From an uncultured Eubacteriales bacterium (GTDB lineage: Bacteria; Bacillota; Clostridia; Oscillospirales; Oscillospiraceae), in the NCBI GenBank assembly GCA_900546615.1, contig URDJ01000012.1:1-64000 (forward strand): a stretch of DNA of 64,000 nucleotides, read 5' to 3'. The notes beneath the pieces were generated by a model. That model had not been told where the DNA came from. It saw nothing but the letters and a program-made list of their open reading frames with translations, and ran no database searches. The translations under genes and the position numbers were made by a program. Within the stretch, counting starts at the first letter, position 1; every line of letters begins with the position of its first letter. Below, one piece after another: positions 51,459-59,639 of this stretch.

Positions 51459-52409
51459 ATGATTGAAATAGAAAAGCCGCGTATCGAGTGCATCGAGACC
51501 CCGACGGACGATTCTTACGGCAAGTATGTGATCGAACCTCTGGAGCGCGGCTACGGCACGACTTTGGGCAACTCTCTTCGTCGGGTGCTCCTGTCGTCGC
51601 TGCCCGGAACGGCTGTGACGAGCATCAGGATATCCGGCATCCAGCATGAGTTTTCCACGATCCCCGGCGTGAAGGAGGACGTAACAGAAATCGTCCTCAA
51701 CATCAAGCGTATCATAGCGAGGCTGCATAGCGACGATCCCAAGACGGTGTACATTGAGGCATCGGGCGAGGGAGAGGTCACGGCGGGCGACATCAAGGCC
51801 GACGGTGAGGTCGAGATACTGAATCCTGAGCTGCATATAGCGACTCTGGGTCCGGACGCTTCGCTGTCGATGGAGCTGACCCTCGACCACGGCAGAGGCT
51901 ATGTCCCGGCGGACAAGAACAAGAACCCGCAGCAGATCATAGGAACGATACCTGTGGATTCGATCTATACGCCAGTTCTGAAGGTGAACTACGCGGTGGA
52001 GAACACGCGCGTCGGTAACCAGACGGACTTTGACAAGCTGACGCTCGAGGTGTGGACCGACCGGACGATCAGTCCTCGTGACGCGGTGTCGCTGGGTGCG
52101 AAGATACTGGTGGACCACTTCACGCTGTTCACCGATCTGTCGGACAGCATAGGCAGCCGCTCCACGGTGGTGGAGAAGGTGGAGACGCAGCGAGACAAGG
52201 TGCTTGAGATGACGATAGAGGAGCTGGACCTCTCGGTCCGCAGCTTCAACTGCCTCAAGCGCGCCAATATCAACACTGTCGAGGACCTTATCAGCAAGAC
52301 ACAGGACGAGATGATAAAGGTCCGCAATCTGGGCCGGAAGTCCCTGGAGGAAGTCGAGCACAAGCTCGCGATGATGGGACTGAGCCTGGCCAGCGACGAC
52401 AACCAGTAA
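51459..52409 (+). CDS. rpoA: RNA polymerase alpha subunit
   Basis: 316 aa. The N-terminal dimerisation domain has [20 protein letters not shown] and the C-terminal domain (from about 250) has [20 protein letters not shown] and [20 protein letters not shown] for UP-element and activator contact. AGGAGGG precedes the start after a 76 nt spacer. Normal length. Confidence 0.98.
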   Translation: MIEIEKPRIECIETPTDDSYGKYVIEPLERGYGTTLGNSLRRVLLSSLPGTAVTSIRISGIQHEFSTIPGVKEDVTEIVLNIKRIIARLHSDDPKTVYIEASGEGEVTAGDIKADGEVEILNPELHIATLGPDASLSMELTLDHGRGYVPADKNKNPQQIIGTIPVDSIYTPVLKVNYAVENTRVGNQTDFDKLTLEVWTDRTISPRDAVSLGAKILVDHFTLFTDLSDSIGSRSTVVEKVETQRDKVLEMTIEELDLSVRSFNCLKRANINTVEDLISKTQDEMIKVRNLGRKSLEEVEHKLAMMGLSLASDDNQ

Positions 52410-52422
52410 GGAGGAAACCACA

Positions 52423-52764
52423 ATGCCCGGTACAAGGAAACTCGGCAAGCCGACTGAGGCGCGCATGGCTATGCTGCGCCAGCAGGTGACTGATCTCCTG
52501 GACAAGGGCCGGATGGAGACGACCTTCACCCGTGCCAAGGAGATACAGCCGCTGGCCGAGAAGATGATAAGCCTCGGCAAGCAGAAGGACATGGCGGCCT
52601 ACCGCCAGGCCCTGAGCTTCATCACTCGCGAAGACGTGGCGCACAAGGTCTTCAACGAGACCGCTGCGAAGTATGCCGACCGCAACGGCGGCTATACCCG
52701 CGTCACCCGCACCGGCCCCCGCCGCGGCGACGCCGCCGAGATGGCCGTCATAGAGCTCGTGTGA
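52423..52764 (+). CDS. rplQ: 50S ribosomal protein L17
   Basis: 113 aa. [40 protein letters not shown] and the end [20 protein letters not shown] are standard. Last gene of the superoperon. The ecfA/ecfT-truA genes that often follow it in Firmicutes are absent. Confidence 0.98.
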   Translation: MPGTRKLGKPTEARMAMLRQQVTDLLDKGRMETTFTRAKEIQPLAEKMISLGKQKDMAAYRQALSFITREDVAHKVFNETAAKYADRNGGYTRVTRTGPRRGDAAEMAVIELV

Positions 52765-52780
52765 GCCGAACGATAAAAGT

Positions 52781-52812
52781 AAAACTCCCGTCCTCTCGGA
52801 CGGGAGTTTTTG
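52781..52812. terminator. Terminator of the ribosomal superoperon
   Basis: AAAACTCCCGTC pairs with GACGGGAGTTTT, with A and T runs on both sides. It also ends the convergent rlmB gene. Confidence 0.93.
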
Positions 52813-52822
52813 CGTTTTGGCC

Positions 52823-53569
52823 TTATTTTGACCGCTGGCGCAGTATCTCGTACATGAGCACCGCGGCGGCTGTGGAGGCGTTCAGGGAGCTTACCCGGCC
52901 TCTCATGGGGATGCTGACGAGAAAGTCGCAGCGTTCTCTCACGAGCCTGCCGAGGCCCTCGCCCTCGCTGCCGATGACCAGCGCGATAGGACCTGTGAGG
53001 TCTGTCCGCCACATCTCAGAGCTGCCCTCTGCAGCGGCGCCATAGACCCAAAGCCCCTGCTTTTTCAGCTCGTCCAGCGCCGAGGCAATGTTCGCCACAC
53101 GGGCGACCGCCATATGCTCCGCCGCGCCCGCGCTGGTCTTGCCGACCACCGCCGTCAGGCCCGCGCTGCGGTGCTTCGGTATGACGACGCCGTGCGCGCC
53201 CACACACTCCGCGCTCCTGATGATGGCGCCCAGATTGTGAGGGTCCGATATCTCGTCGCACACGATGACGAAAGGGGCCTCGCCGCGCTCCTGCGCGACT
53301 TTCAGTATGTCCTCGAGGCTCGCATACTCGCGTACCGCACAGACCGCTATCACGCCCTGATGAGCCTTCGTCACGCTCATCGCGTCGAGCTTCCTCCGGT
53401 CGCAGTCCGATACCGTGATGCCCCTGTCCCGCGCCATGCCCGCGATATGGCCCAGGGTGCGATCCGCTTCGCCCCTCGCTATATATACCTTGTCTATCGC
53501 CCGACCTGCACGCAGCGCCTCCTGCACCGCGTTTCGGCCCTCAATGATGTCGTTCTTCAGCTCGTCCAT
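52823..53569 (-). CDS. rlmB: 23S rRNA 2'-O-methyltransferase RlmB / TrmH family
   Basis: A SpoU-class knotted methyltransferase, 248 aa from the chosen start. The substrate-binding N-terminal part begins IIEGRNAVQEALRAGRAI, and the SPOUT motifs are EISDPHNLGAIIRSAECVG, LVIGSEGEGLGRLVRERCD and SIPMRGRVSSLNASTAAAVL. The target is probably G2251 of 23S rRNA. Several ATGs are possible. ATG 53569 (MDELKND) has a GGGGG stretch upstream and gives the usual length; ATG 53602 is the alternative. Confidence 0.88.
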   Translation of the reverse strand: MDELKNDIIEGRNAVQEALRAGRAIDKVYIARGEADRTLGHIAGMARDRGITVSDCDRRKLDAMSVTKAHQGVIAVCAVREYASLEDILKVAQERGEAPFVIVCDEISDPHNLGAIIRSAECVGAHGVVIPKHRSAGLTAVVGKTSAGAAEHMAVARVANIASALDELKKQGLWVYGAAAEGSSEMWRTDLTGPIALVIGSEGEGLGRLVRERCDFLVSIPMRGRVSSLNASTAAAVLMYEILRQRSK

Positions 53570-53635
53570 GCATATTACCCCCGCTGCCTTATTCCTGTCC
53601 ATGATAAACCATCCTGCGAAAACGTTCAAGGAAAA

Positions 53636-53694
53636 TTTACAGACGGAGTCGTCTATAAGTGCTACAATAAAAAACAGACGATACCGTCTATAAT
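53636..53694 (+). promoter_or_regulatory. Twin TetR-type operators over the antiporter promoter
   Basis: Two perfect palindromes, AGACG-GAGT-CGTCT (53641-53654) and AGACG-ATAC-CGTCT (53676-53689), start 35 bp apart. The second runs into TATAAT (53689-53694); TACAAT (53663-53668) lies between them. The final gene of the operon encodes a TetR repressor, its probable ligand-controlled binder. Confidence 0.7.
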
Positions 53695-53713
53695 AATCAT
53701 TGGGGTGTTGAAT

Positions 53714-54964
53714 ATGCTTATCGGGATATTGAGGCTGCTTCTGGCGTTGGCGGCGGCTTACCTTATGGGGCGGCTGGCAGCGAAGCTGAGGCTACCGTCT
53801 ATACTGGGCTGGCTGCTGGCGGGCATGGCGCTGGGACCGCACGCTTTGGGTCTGGTAGATGAAGCGCTGCTTGACGCGGGATGGTATAATACTGCCGAGA
53901 GCGTGATGGAGTGCACCGCCGGCCTCATGATAGGCACGGAGCTGGTCTGGAAGAAGATGCGCGGTTCGGGGGCGCAGATCGTGGTCACGACGCTGACGGA
54001 ATCGCTGGGCGCCTTCGTGTGCGTGAGCGCGCTGTTTGCAGTGATATTCCTGTGTGTCGGGCTGCCGCTCTATCTGTCACTGGTGTTCGGCGGGATAGCG
54101 CTGGCAACGGCGCCTGCGCCCTCGCTGTCCATCGTTGCGGACATGAAGACAGCGGGGCCTGTGACGAGTACGCTGGTGCCGATGGCGGTGCTGGACGACC
54201 TTGTGGCAGCTCTGGTGTTTTTCCTCGTGATGGCCTGCGTCACCGCGGGGATATCGGACGCAGGCATATCCGTGGCAGGCATACTCTTTTTGGTGTTTCT
54301 GCCTGTGCTTGTGGGCGCGGCCACAGGCGCCGTGTGCGGTCTCGCACTCAGGCGCGTTCACGGACGTGCGGCCTCGCTCTGCGTTATGCTGGCGATGCTT
54401 ATGGCGAGCGCGGCGCTGGGTATGTGGCTCAATTTGTCCGTGCTGCCGCTGCCCACCTTCAACTTCCTGCTGCTGGGCATGGCCTTTTCCGCGGCGTTTT
54501 CCAATATGATAGACGAAACGCAGCTGCGCGGCATCATGTCTGTCATGGACCCAGTTATAATGCTGTGCATGATGGTGATAATACTGGGCCTCGGCGCGCC
54601 GCTGGATTACCACCTTGTGCTCGGCGCAGGGATATATACGGCGATTTACATAATATCAAGAGCGCTTGGGAAATACTTTGGTGCATGGCTGGGCGCAACT
54701 CTGACGCATGCGCCGGCGACGGTGCGGAAGTACCTTGGTCTGACGCTGCTGCCGCATTCGGGGGTCTCGCTGGTGTTTACGGGCATAGCGGTGTCGGCCC
54801 TGAGCGGTCCTGCGCCGGAGTGCGCTGCGGTCCTGCAGGGCACGATAGCTGCGGCGGCAGTGATAAACGAGCTGATAGCAGTGGTAGCGGCCAAGAAGGG
54901 CTTTGAGTGGGCCGGGGAGCTGGGCCGTGCCGCGGAAGGGAGGGATGGGCTTGAAGCAGAGTGA
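53714..54964 (+). CDS. CPA2-type cation/proton antiporter
   Basis: A 416 aa membrane protein of the Na+/H+ exchanger superfamily with about 12 helices. The N terminus LLALAAAYLMGRLAAKLRLP and SILGWLLAGMALGPHALG is typical of CPA2 transporters, and helix 5-6 has a region SIVADMKTAG ... MAVLDDLVAALVFF with the paired Asp residues expected for ion exchange. No TrkA-type regulatory domain follows. ATG 53714 has GGGGTG upstream. It is cotranscribed with tetR, suggesting inducible export or exchange. Confidence 0.85.
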   Translation: MLIGILRLLLALAAAYLMGRLAAKLRLPSILGWLLAGMALGPHALGLVDEALLDAGWYNTAESVMECTAGLMIGTELVWKKMRGSGAQIVVTTLTESLGAFVCVSALFAVIFLCVGLPLYLSLVFGGIALATAPAPSLSIVADMKTAGPVTSTLVPMAVLDDLVAALVFFLVMACVTAGISDAGISVAGILFLVFLPVLVGAATGAVCGLALRRVHGRAASLCVMLAMLMASAALGMWLNLSVLPLPTFNFLLLGMAFSAAFSNMIDETQLRGIMSVMDPVIMLCMMVIILGLGAPLDYHLVLGAGIYTAIYIISRALGKYFGAWLGATLTHAPATVRKYLGLTLLPHSGVSLVFTGIAVSALSGPAPECAAVLQGTIAAAAVINELIAVVAAKKGFEWAGELGRAAEGRDGLEAE

Positions 54965-55586
54965 GAGACAGGAACGCAGCCGCGCGAGGATACTTGAGGC
55001 TGCGGCGCAGGAGTTTGCGAAGCTGGGCTGTGAGTCTGTGACTGTAGACGGCATCTGCGCGGGGTACGGGATCTCGAAGGGCATGATGTATCACTATTTC
55101 AGCGGACGTGACGACCTGTTCCTGCACTGTGTGGAGGCGGTGTTCGGCCGCCTGCGCGCGAGGCTGGAGCCGCTGCTGGAGAGCACGGACTTTTTGGATG
55201 TGTCTGCAGCCGTGCGAGGTTTTTTTGCCGAGCGTGAGCGCTATTTTGCGGACAGGCCGGTCGAGAAGGCCATATTTGAAAACGCGCTGTTCCGCACGCC
55301 GCGAGGGCTTGAGGAGCGGATCAGCGAGTTGCACGTGCCTTTGGAGGAGCTGAACCGCGAGTTCATGCGCAGGCTCGCAGAGCGGCTCGAGCCAAGACAG
55401 GGCTGTACACGAGAGGAGATCCAGCGCTATCTTGAAGCTGTGAGCGCGGCTTACAAGACGCTGCTGGACGGGTTCGCGGGAGAATACGGGGTCACGAGTG
55501 TAGAGAGTATGGTCAGCAGTTGCGGCAGACTGGTTGAGCTGCTGCTGTTCGGCATAGTTGAAAAGAGTGGGACGCCGGTCAAATGA
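54945..55586 (+). CDS. TetR-family transcriptional regulator
   Basis: 213 aa. The N-terminal DNA-binding domain (about residues 8-55) has RARILEAAAQEFAKLGCESV then the recognition part GICAGYGISKGMMYHYFSGR. The rest is the variable helical ligand domain. It overlaps the antiporter gene by 20 nt, so it probably represses its own operon through the twin palindromes upstream. A TTG at 54951 is a possible start, better spaced from GGGAGGG. Confidence 0.9.
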   Translation: MGLKQSERQERSRARILEAAAQEFAKLGCESVTVDGICAGYGISKGMMYHYFSGRDDLFLHCVEAVFGRLRARLEPLLESTDFLDVSAAVRGFFAERERYFADRPVEKAIFENALFRTPRGLEERISELHVPLEELNREFMRRLAERLEPRQGCTREEIQRYLEAVSAAYKTLLDGFAGEYGVTSVESMVSSCGRLVELLLFGIVEKSGTPVK

Positions 55587-55596
55587 CCGGCGTCCC
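55569..55596. terminator. Bidirectional terminator
   Basis: GGGACGCCGGTCA pairs perfectly with TGACCGGCGTCCC. It includes the tetR stop codon and also lies after the convergent sulfite-reductase-like gene. Confidence 0.85.
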
Positions 55597-55613
55597 GTCT
55601 CTATATAGATTTT

Positions 55614-56561
55614 TCAGCAGCTGGCGCCGCCCTTGGCTTTTGCGGCTACGGCAAGTATCTCGTCCTTCCTGGAGAGCACGTCGTCGCTCTTGAGCTGGCG
55701 GATAAACTCGTCCACGCCAACGCGGTCGATGGTGCGCCCGAAGCGCTCGCCGGTTTTGCCCAGCTCGCGGTAGAGCAGTATGGCCTTCTCTATGAGCTTC
55801 ATGACCTCGTCCTCGGAATACACGCCGCCGATGTTCGTGCCCAGCCGCTGGGTCTTGCCCCAGATGCCGCCGATGACCACGGCGTAGCCGCGCTCTTTCT
55901 CGGAGAAACTGTGCATGGGGCAGGCGGCGATACACTTACCGCAGTTCGTACATTTGTCCGTATCGACGACAATCTTGCCGGCGGCGCCCCTCGAGACACA
56001 GTGGACGGGACAGCGCTCGATGACACCGCACTTGACGCAGTTGCGGCACTTGATGAGGTCCTGCTCCGGCACACTCTGGCCGTAAACGCCGAAGTCGTTC
56101 AGGCCCGGCTTCACGCAGTTGTTCGGGCAGCCGCCCACCGCGATCTTGAACTTGTGCGGCAGGGTGACCGTATGCCAGCCGACAAAGTACTCATCGTATA
56201 TCCTCTTTGCGAACGCCTGCGTGTCGAACAGCCCGTGTACGCAGACGGTGCCCTTGCAGGCAACGACGGGCCTGACTATAGAGCCTGTGCCGCCCGTTAC
56301 AAGCCCCGCCGCCTCAACCTCTTTGACCAGCGGCTCGAGGTTCTCATAGGGCACGCCCTGGATCTCGAGCGTCAGCCTCACGGTCAGCGCCACGCGCCCG
56401 TCGCCGTACTTCCTGGCGACGTCCGTGACCATCTGCATCTGCTCATTTGTGAACACACCGTTCGGCGTGACGATGCGGGCAATGAAGTGTTCCCCGTCGT
56501 TCGTAAGGATCAGTCCACGCCCCTTGAGCGCCTTCTTTTCGGCTTCTGTGATTTTAAGCAT
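55614..56561 (-). CDS. Sulfite/nitrite reductase-like siroheme protein with ferredoxin domain
   Basis: 315 aa, resembling the C subunit of anaerobic sulfite reductase and DsrAB-like proteins. The N-terminal ferredoxin-like domain includes GRVALTVRLTLEIQGVPYEN. The siroheme/4Fe-4S cysteines are ACKGTVC (near 110) and GGCPNNC (near 154). Two further clusters sit in CRNCVKCGVIERCPVHC and CTNCGKCIAACP, giving a 2x[4Fe-4S] ferredoxin insert at about 180-230. No asrA or asrB is nearby, so the electron donor is unknown. ATG 56561 has GGAGG upstream. Confidence 0.82.
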   Translation of the reverse strand: MLKITEAEKKALKGRGLILTNDGEHFIARIVTPNGVFTNEQMQMVTDVARKYGDGRVALTVRLTLEIQGVPYENLEPLVKEVEAAGLVTGGTGSIVRPVVACKGTVCVHGLFDTQAFAKRIYDEYFVGWHTVTLPHKFKIAVGGCPNNCVKPGLNDFGVYGQSVPEQDLIKCRNCVKCGVIERCPVHCVSRGAAGKIVVDTDKCTNCGKCIAACPMHSFSEKERGYAVVIGGIWGKTQRLGTNIGGVYSEDEVMKLIEKAILLYRELGKTGERFGRTIDRVGVDEFIRQLKSDDVLSRKDEILAVAAKAKGGASC

Positions 56562-57191
56562 GCTCCTCGCCTCCATATATCTGTTTTGAATTAATCAGAC
56601 CGTATCTGTCAAGCAGATCGGCAAAGGCCAGCCCGCTTATGAGAAGTATGCCTTCCTTCAGCGCGGCTTCCTTCGCCCTGTCCGAGAACCCCTCGGCGGT
56701 GTTAATAACTATATTGAAAGAGGACCTGCCGTCCCTCATCCTCGTGCGCTGTTCCACGCCCTCAATGTCGTTGCTGTCGCGGCCGGATTTCTTCTTCACC
56801 TGCACCCTCAGCTCCGGTACGCTGCCGTCGGCGGCTGAGGAAACGTCGGCGATGAAGCCCGTGTCAGGGAAACAGCCGAACGCGAGGTCTATATCCCCGC
56901 CCTCCCGGTCGAAGTCGTTTCTGCGAATGGTGGTGTAGCCGTTCCGGTTGAACAGCTCCTCCACGGCGAGCTCAAGCTGTCTCGGCGACCAGCGCTCGAG
57001 CTGTTCCAGTATGCTCAGAAGATACTCGCGCCTCGCGCTGCGGACGTTCTCAGACCCGGCGAGTGCTTCGAGCGTCTCCGTATCCTGCCTGAGCTGGGAG
57101 CCAGGGTCTGCCTCAGCTTGCCTTCAAGCAGGCTGGCCCTGACAAACTCAAAGCTGGCGCCGTAGTTCACCCTGAAAACAAAGCAGCTCAT
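56554..57191 (-). pseudogene. Restriction-endonuclease-like gene, frameshifted
   Basis: Two consecutive minus-strand reading frames look like one gene split by a single-base change. The 5' part starts at ATG 57191 (MSCFVFRVNYGASFEF ... LLEGKLRQ). The sequence resumes in another frame as GSQLRQDTETLEALAG and continues to 56554. The junction is about 57095-57120; the frame change is equivalent to one missing base. The 3' part has a PD-(D/E)XK-like core (EELFNRNGYTT ... DREGGDIDLAFG ... LRVQVKKKSG), as in Mrr-type endonucleases. The downstream frame could be made alone from GTG 56964. It overlaps the next gene by 8 nt. Confidence 0.65.
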
Positions 57192-57204
57192 GCGGTGCAG
57201 CCCG

Positions 57205-58020
57205 TCATACGCGGCGCAGCTCGTACATGTCCGTCCTGCGCGCCGGCATGAGCGGCAGCTGACGACGGATGCTCTGAACATACGCCTCGTCGATGTCGAC
57301 ATACAGGGTCGTCTCGCCGGCCCCGGCGCGGGCGATGACGTCTCCCCAGGGCGAGACCGCTATGGAGTTGGCATAGGAGACATAGCTGCCCTGCTCGTCC
57401 CTGGCGGGCGCACAGCCCAGGGTGTAGACCTGGCTCTCGACTGCGCGGGAGCGGAACATGACCTCCCAGTGCGCCGGGCCGGTGGTCATGTTGAAGCTCG
57501 CCGGGCAGAACACCGCCCAGGCGCCGTCGATGGACATGATGCGCGCCAGCTCGGGGAAGCGCATGTCGAAGCACACGCACAGCCCGAAGCGGCCGTACTC
57601 CGTGTCGAAGGTGCATATCTCGTCCCCGGCGGTGAAGGTGTCCGACTCCTTGAACTTCTGGCCACCCTCGACGTCGATGTCGAAAAGATGCGACTTGCGG
57701 CAGCGCGCCGCCTGTTTTCCCTCGCGGTCGAAGACGAAGGAAGTGTTGTAGATGCGCCCGCCGTCCGACTCCGGTATCGTGCCGCCGATGAGCCAAACCC
57801 GGTTCTCCCGCGCGGCGCAGGAGAGCATCTGCCAGGCAGGACCTCCGGCGGGTTCCTGATGCTCGCGGAAGGCACGGTTGCGGTATTCACAGCAGAACAT
57901 CTCGGGCAGGACGCAAAGCTCAGCGCCGTTTTCCGCAGCCTCGCGGATAAGCCCGGCGGCGTGGACAAGGTTCGTTTCCTTGTCAGCGACGTTCTGCATT
58001 TGAATAAGTGCGACTCTCAT
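57205..58020 (-). CDS. Carbon-nitrogen hydrolase (nitrilase superfamily)
   Basis: A 271 aa amidohydrolase. The catalytic triad is visible: Glu in LCVLPEMFCC, Lys in RCRKSHLFDIDV and Cys in LCVCFDMRFPELARIM. The overall pattern (start RVALIQMQNVADKETN, then YNTSFVFDREGK) resembles omega-amidase/Nit2 or deaminated-glutathione amidase. Next to a thioredoxin reductase, a role in clearing deaminated thiol or amino-acid products is possible but inferred. ATG 58020 follows AAGGAGA. Confidence 0.9.
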   Translation of the reverse strand: MRVALIQMQNVADKETNLVHAAGLIREAAENGAELCVLPEMFCCEYRNRAFREHQEPAGGPAWQMLSCAARENRVWLIGGTIPESDGGRIYNTSFVFDREGKQAARCRKSHLFDIDVEGGQKFKESDTFTAGDEICTFDTEYGRFGLCVCFDMRFPELARIMSIDGAWAVFCPASFNMTTGPAHWEVMFRSRAVESQVYTLGCAPARDEQGSYVSYANSIAVSPWGDVIARAGAGETTLYVDIDEAYVQSIRRQLPLMPARRTDMYELRRV

Positions 58021-58034
58021 GGCAGGTGTCTCCT

Positions 58035-58952
58035 TTATAGTTTGTCTATGTATCGGCAGGCGGAGACCGCCGCGGCGGCTCCATCGCCAACAGCGGTGGT
58101 GAGCTGGCGTATGGTCTTGGCTCGGCAGTCGCCCGCTGCAAAAACGCCCGGAGTGCCTACAGCGCAGTCCTCGTTCGTGACGAACCAACCTGCGGCGTCC
58201 TGACTGGTGAGTTCTGCAAAAGCAGCATTGCCCGACTCGTAGCCGACGGCGACAAAGAGTCCGTCTATATTGAGCGTGCGTCTCTGTCCGTCAGTTACGG
58301 ACTCTATCACAACGCCGGTCAACTCATCTCCACCCTCAAGCGCAACTATACGTGAAGACATGCACAGCTTTACGTTCGGCCGGGACATCAGCGCACTGAC
58401 ATTTGCTGCCTCGGCCCTGAATTCATCACGCCTGTGAATTATGTAAACCTCAGAGCAGCCGTTGGAGAGCAGCAGCGCGTCCTGCAATGCGGCGTCGCCG
58501 CCGCCCGCGACGGCGACGGGGCGGTCTTTGTAGAAGGCTCCGTCACATACGGCGCAGTAGCAGACGCCGTTCCCGGCGAATTCGTCCTCGCGGTCGACGT
58601 CGAGCTTGCGGTGCTGCGCGCCGGTGGCGAGTACCACGGCCTTGGCGGTGAACTCACCTTCGGGAGTTATGACAACCAGACCAGCCTCGCTCCTGCGCAG
58701 GCCGACGGCCTCGAGCAGTTCTGCTTCCGCGCCCATGTCGAGCGCCTGAGAGAACATGCGGTCGGACAACTCCGCGCCGGAGATGGAGGGTATACCGGGA
58801 AAATTGTCCACACGGGGAGACCATGCGATCTGGCCGCCGAAGCCGTTTTTCTCGAGGATGAGCACAGACTTCTCAGCGCGGCGCGCATAGATTGCGGCGG
58901 TAAGCCCGGCCGGACCTCCGCCTACGACGATGATATCGTAAGAACCAAGCAT
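58035..58952 (-). CDS. trxB: Thioredoxin-disulfide reductase
   Basis: A 305 aa flavoprotein. It has the FAD motif IIVVGGGPAGLTAAIYA, the redox-active CAVC in GNGVCYCAVCDGAFY, the NADPH-binding VAVAGGGDAALQDAL with IIHRRDEFRAE, and the C-terminal FAAGDCRAK. It reduces thioredoxin or related proteins. ATG 58952 has GGGAG 8 nt upstream; an ATG at 58967 is less likely. It precedes the nitrilase gene by 14 nt. Confidence 0.94.
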   Translation of the reverse strand: MLGSYDIIVVGGGPAGLTAAIYARRAEKSVLILEKNGFGGQIAWSPRVDNFPGIPSISGAELSDRMFSQALDMGAEAELLEAVGLRRSEAGLVVITPEGEFTAKAVVLATGAQHRKLDVDREDEFAGNGVCYCAVCDGAFYKDRPVAVAGGGDAALQDALLLSNGCSEVYIIHRRDEFRAEAANVSALMSRPNVKLCMSSRIVALEGGDELTGVVIESVTDGQRRTLNIDGLFVAVGYESGNAAFAELTSQDAAGWFVTNEDCAVGTPGVFAAGDCRAKTIRQLTTAVGDGAAAAVSACRYIDKL

Positions 58953-58981
58953 AAGTATCGCTCCCAAAACAGTTTATAGAT

Positions 58982-59164
58982 TCAGCGCAGCTGTATAATG
59001 GTGCCGCAGTTGGGGCAGAGCATACGGTTTTCCCGCATATGAAACATCGCGATGGTGCCGCCGGTCATCTTCTCGCCGCAGTTGGGGCAGACAATGGGCG
59101 CCCGGATCTTGGCGCGCAGAGAGGAAAGCATCTGCTGGAGTTTTGCGGTTATGTTTTTACTCAT
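58982..59164 (-). CDS. Small zinc-ribbon protein
   Basis: 60 aa. An N-terminal basic helix (SKNITAKLQQMLSSLRAKIR) is followed by a CXXC pair (CPNCGEKM), a spacer, then CPNCGTIIQLR, a four-Cys zinc ribbon. I do not recognise a named family. It lies 29 nt upstream of trxB, so it probably opens that operon. Confidence 0.65.
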   Translation of the reverse strand: MSKNITAKLQQMLSSLRAKIRAPIVCPNCGEKMTGGTIAMFHMRENRMLCPNCGTIIQLR

Positions 59165-59294
59165 GGCAATCGCCCTTTTTAATGATACCATATTTATTTC
59201 GGTTTGGGAACATCGAGAGGTGAAAATCCCCCCATATCTTTGGGCAAGGGCAAAGGTATTGGGGAGTCTTCCATGACAGACAGCAAGGCAAAAC

Positions 59295-59331
59295 AAATGG
59301 GCTTCCGGAACGCCCCGGAAGCCCATTTTAC
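59295..59331. terminator. Terminator after the nrdG-nrdD-ogt cluster
   Basis: ATGGGCTTCCGG pairs with CCGGAAGCCCAT. On the minus strand it is followed by TTTGTTTT. Confidence 0.88.
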
Positions 59332-59336
59332 TGTGC

Positions 59337-59639
59337 TCAAATCCCGCACTCGGCCATATTTACCCGGCCATCCGGGAGAAAACTCACGTTCTCATCCTCC
59401 AGCAGCCGCCTCTGCACCTCGGGTCCGCCGAAGGCAAAGCCCGGCGCGAGCCTGCCGTCCGCAAAGACTACCCGGTGACACGGTATAATGCCAGGTTCCG
59501 GGTTCCGGTGCAGTGCGAAGCCAACGCCACGCGCGCCGCGCGGATTTCCGGCAAGTGCCGCTACGTGTCCGTAGCACATCACGCGCCCGGCAGGTATCGA
59601 CTTTACGACCTCGTAGATACGCCTCGTGAAATCCGTCAT
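59337..59639 (-). CDS. Minimal O6-alkylguanine-DNA alkyltransferase domain protein
   Basis: 100 aa, only the catalytic domain of the MGMT/Ogt family. The helix-turn-helix part is IPAGRVMCYGHVAALAGNPR with GARGVGFALHRNP, and the active-site motif IIPCHRVV retains the acceptor Cys. Alkyltransferase-like (ATL) proteins of the same size lack that Cys, so this one could be active. It starts within the nrdD stop (ATGA), linking a DNA-repair function to dNTP synthesis. Confidence 0.88.
   Translation of the reverse strand: MTDFTRRIYEVVKSIPAGRVMCYGHVAALAGNPRGARGVGFALHRNPEPGIIPCHRVVFADGRLAPGFAFGGPEVQRRLLEDENVSFLPDGRVNMAECGI

Noticed and set aside
57095-57126. Programmed ribosomal frameshifting in the endonuclease-like gene
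   Set aside because: No slippery heptamer or obvious downstream pseudoknot was seen. A missing base is simpler.
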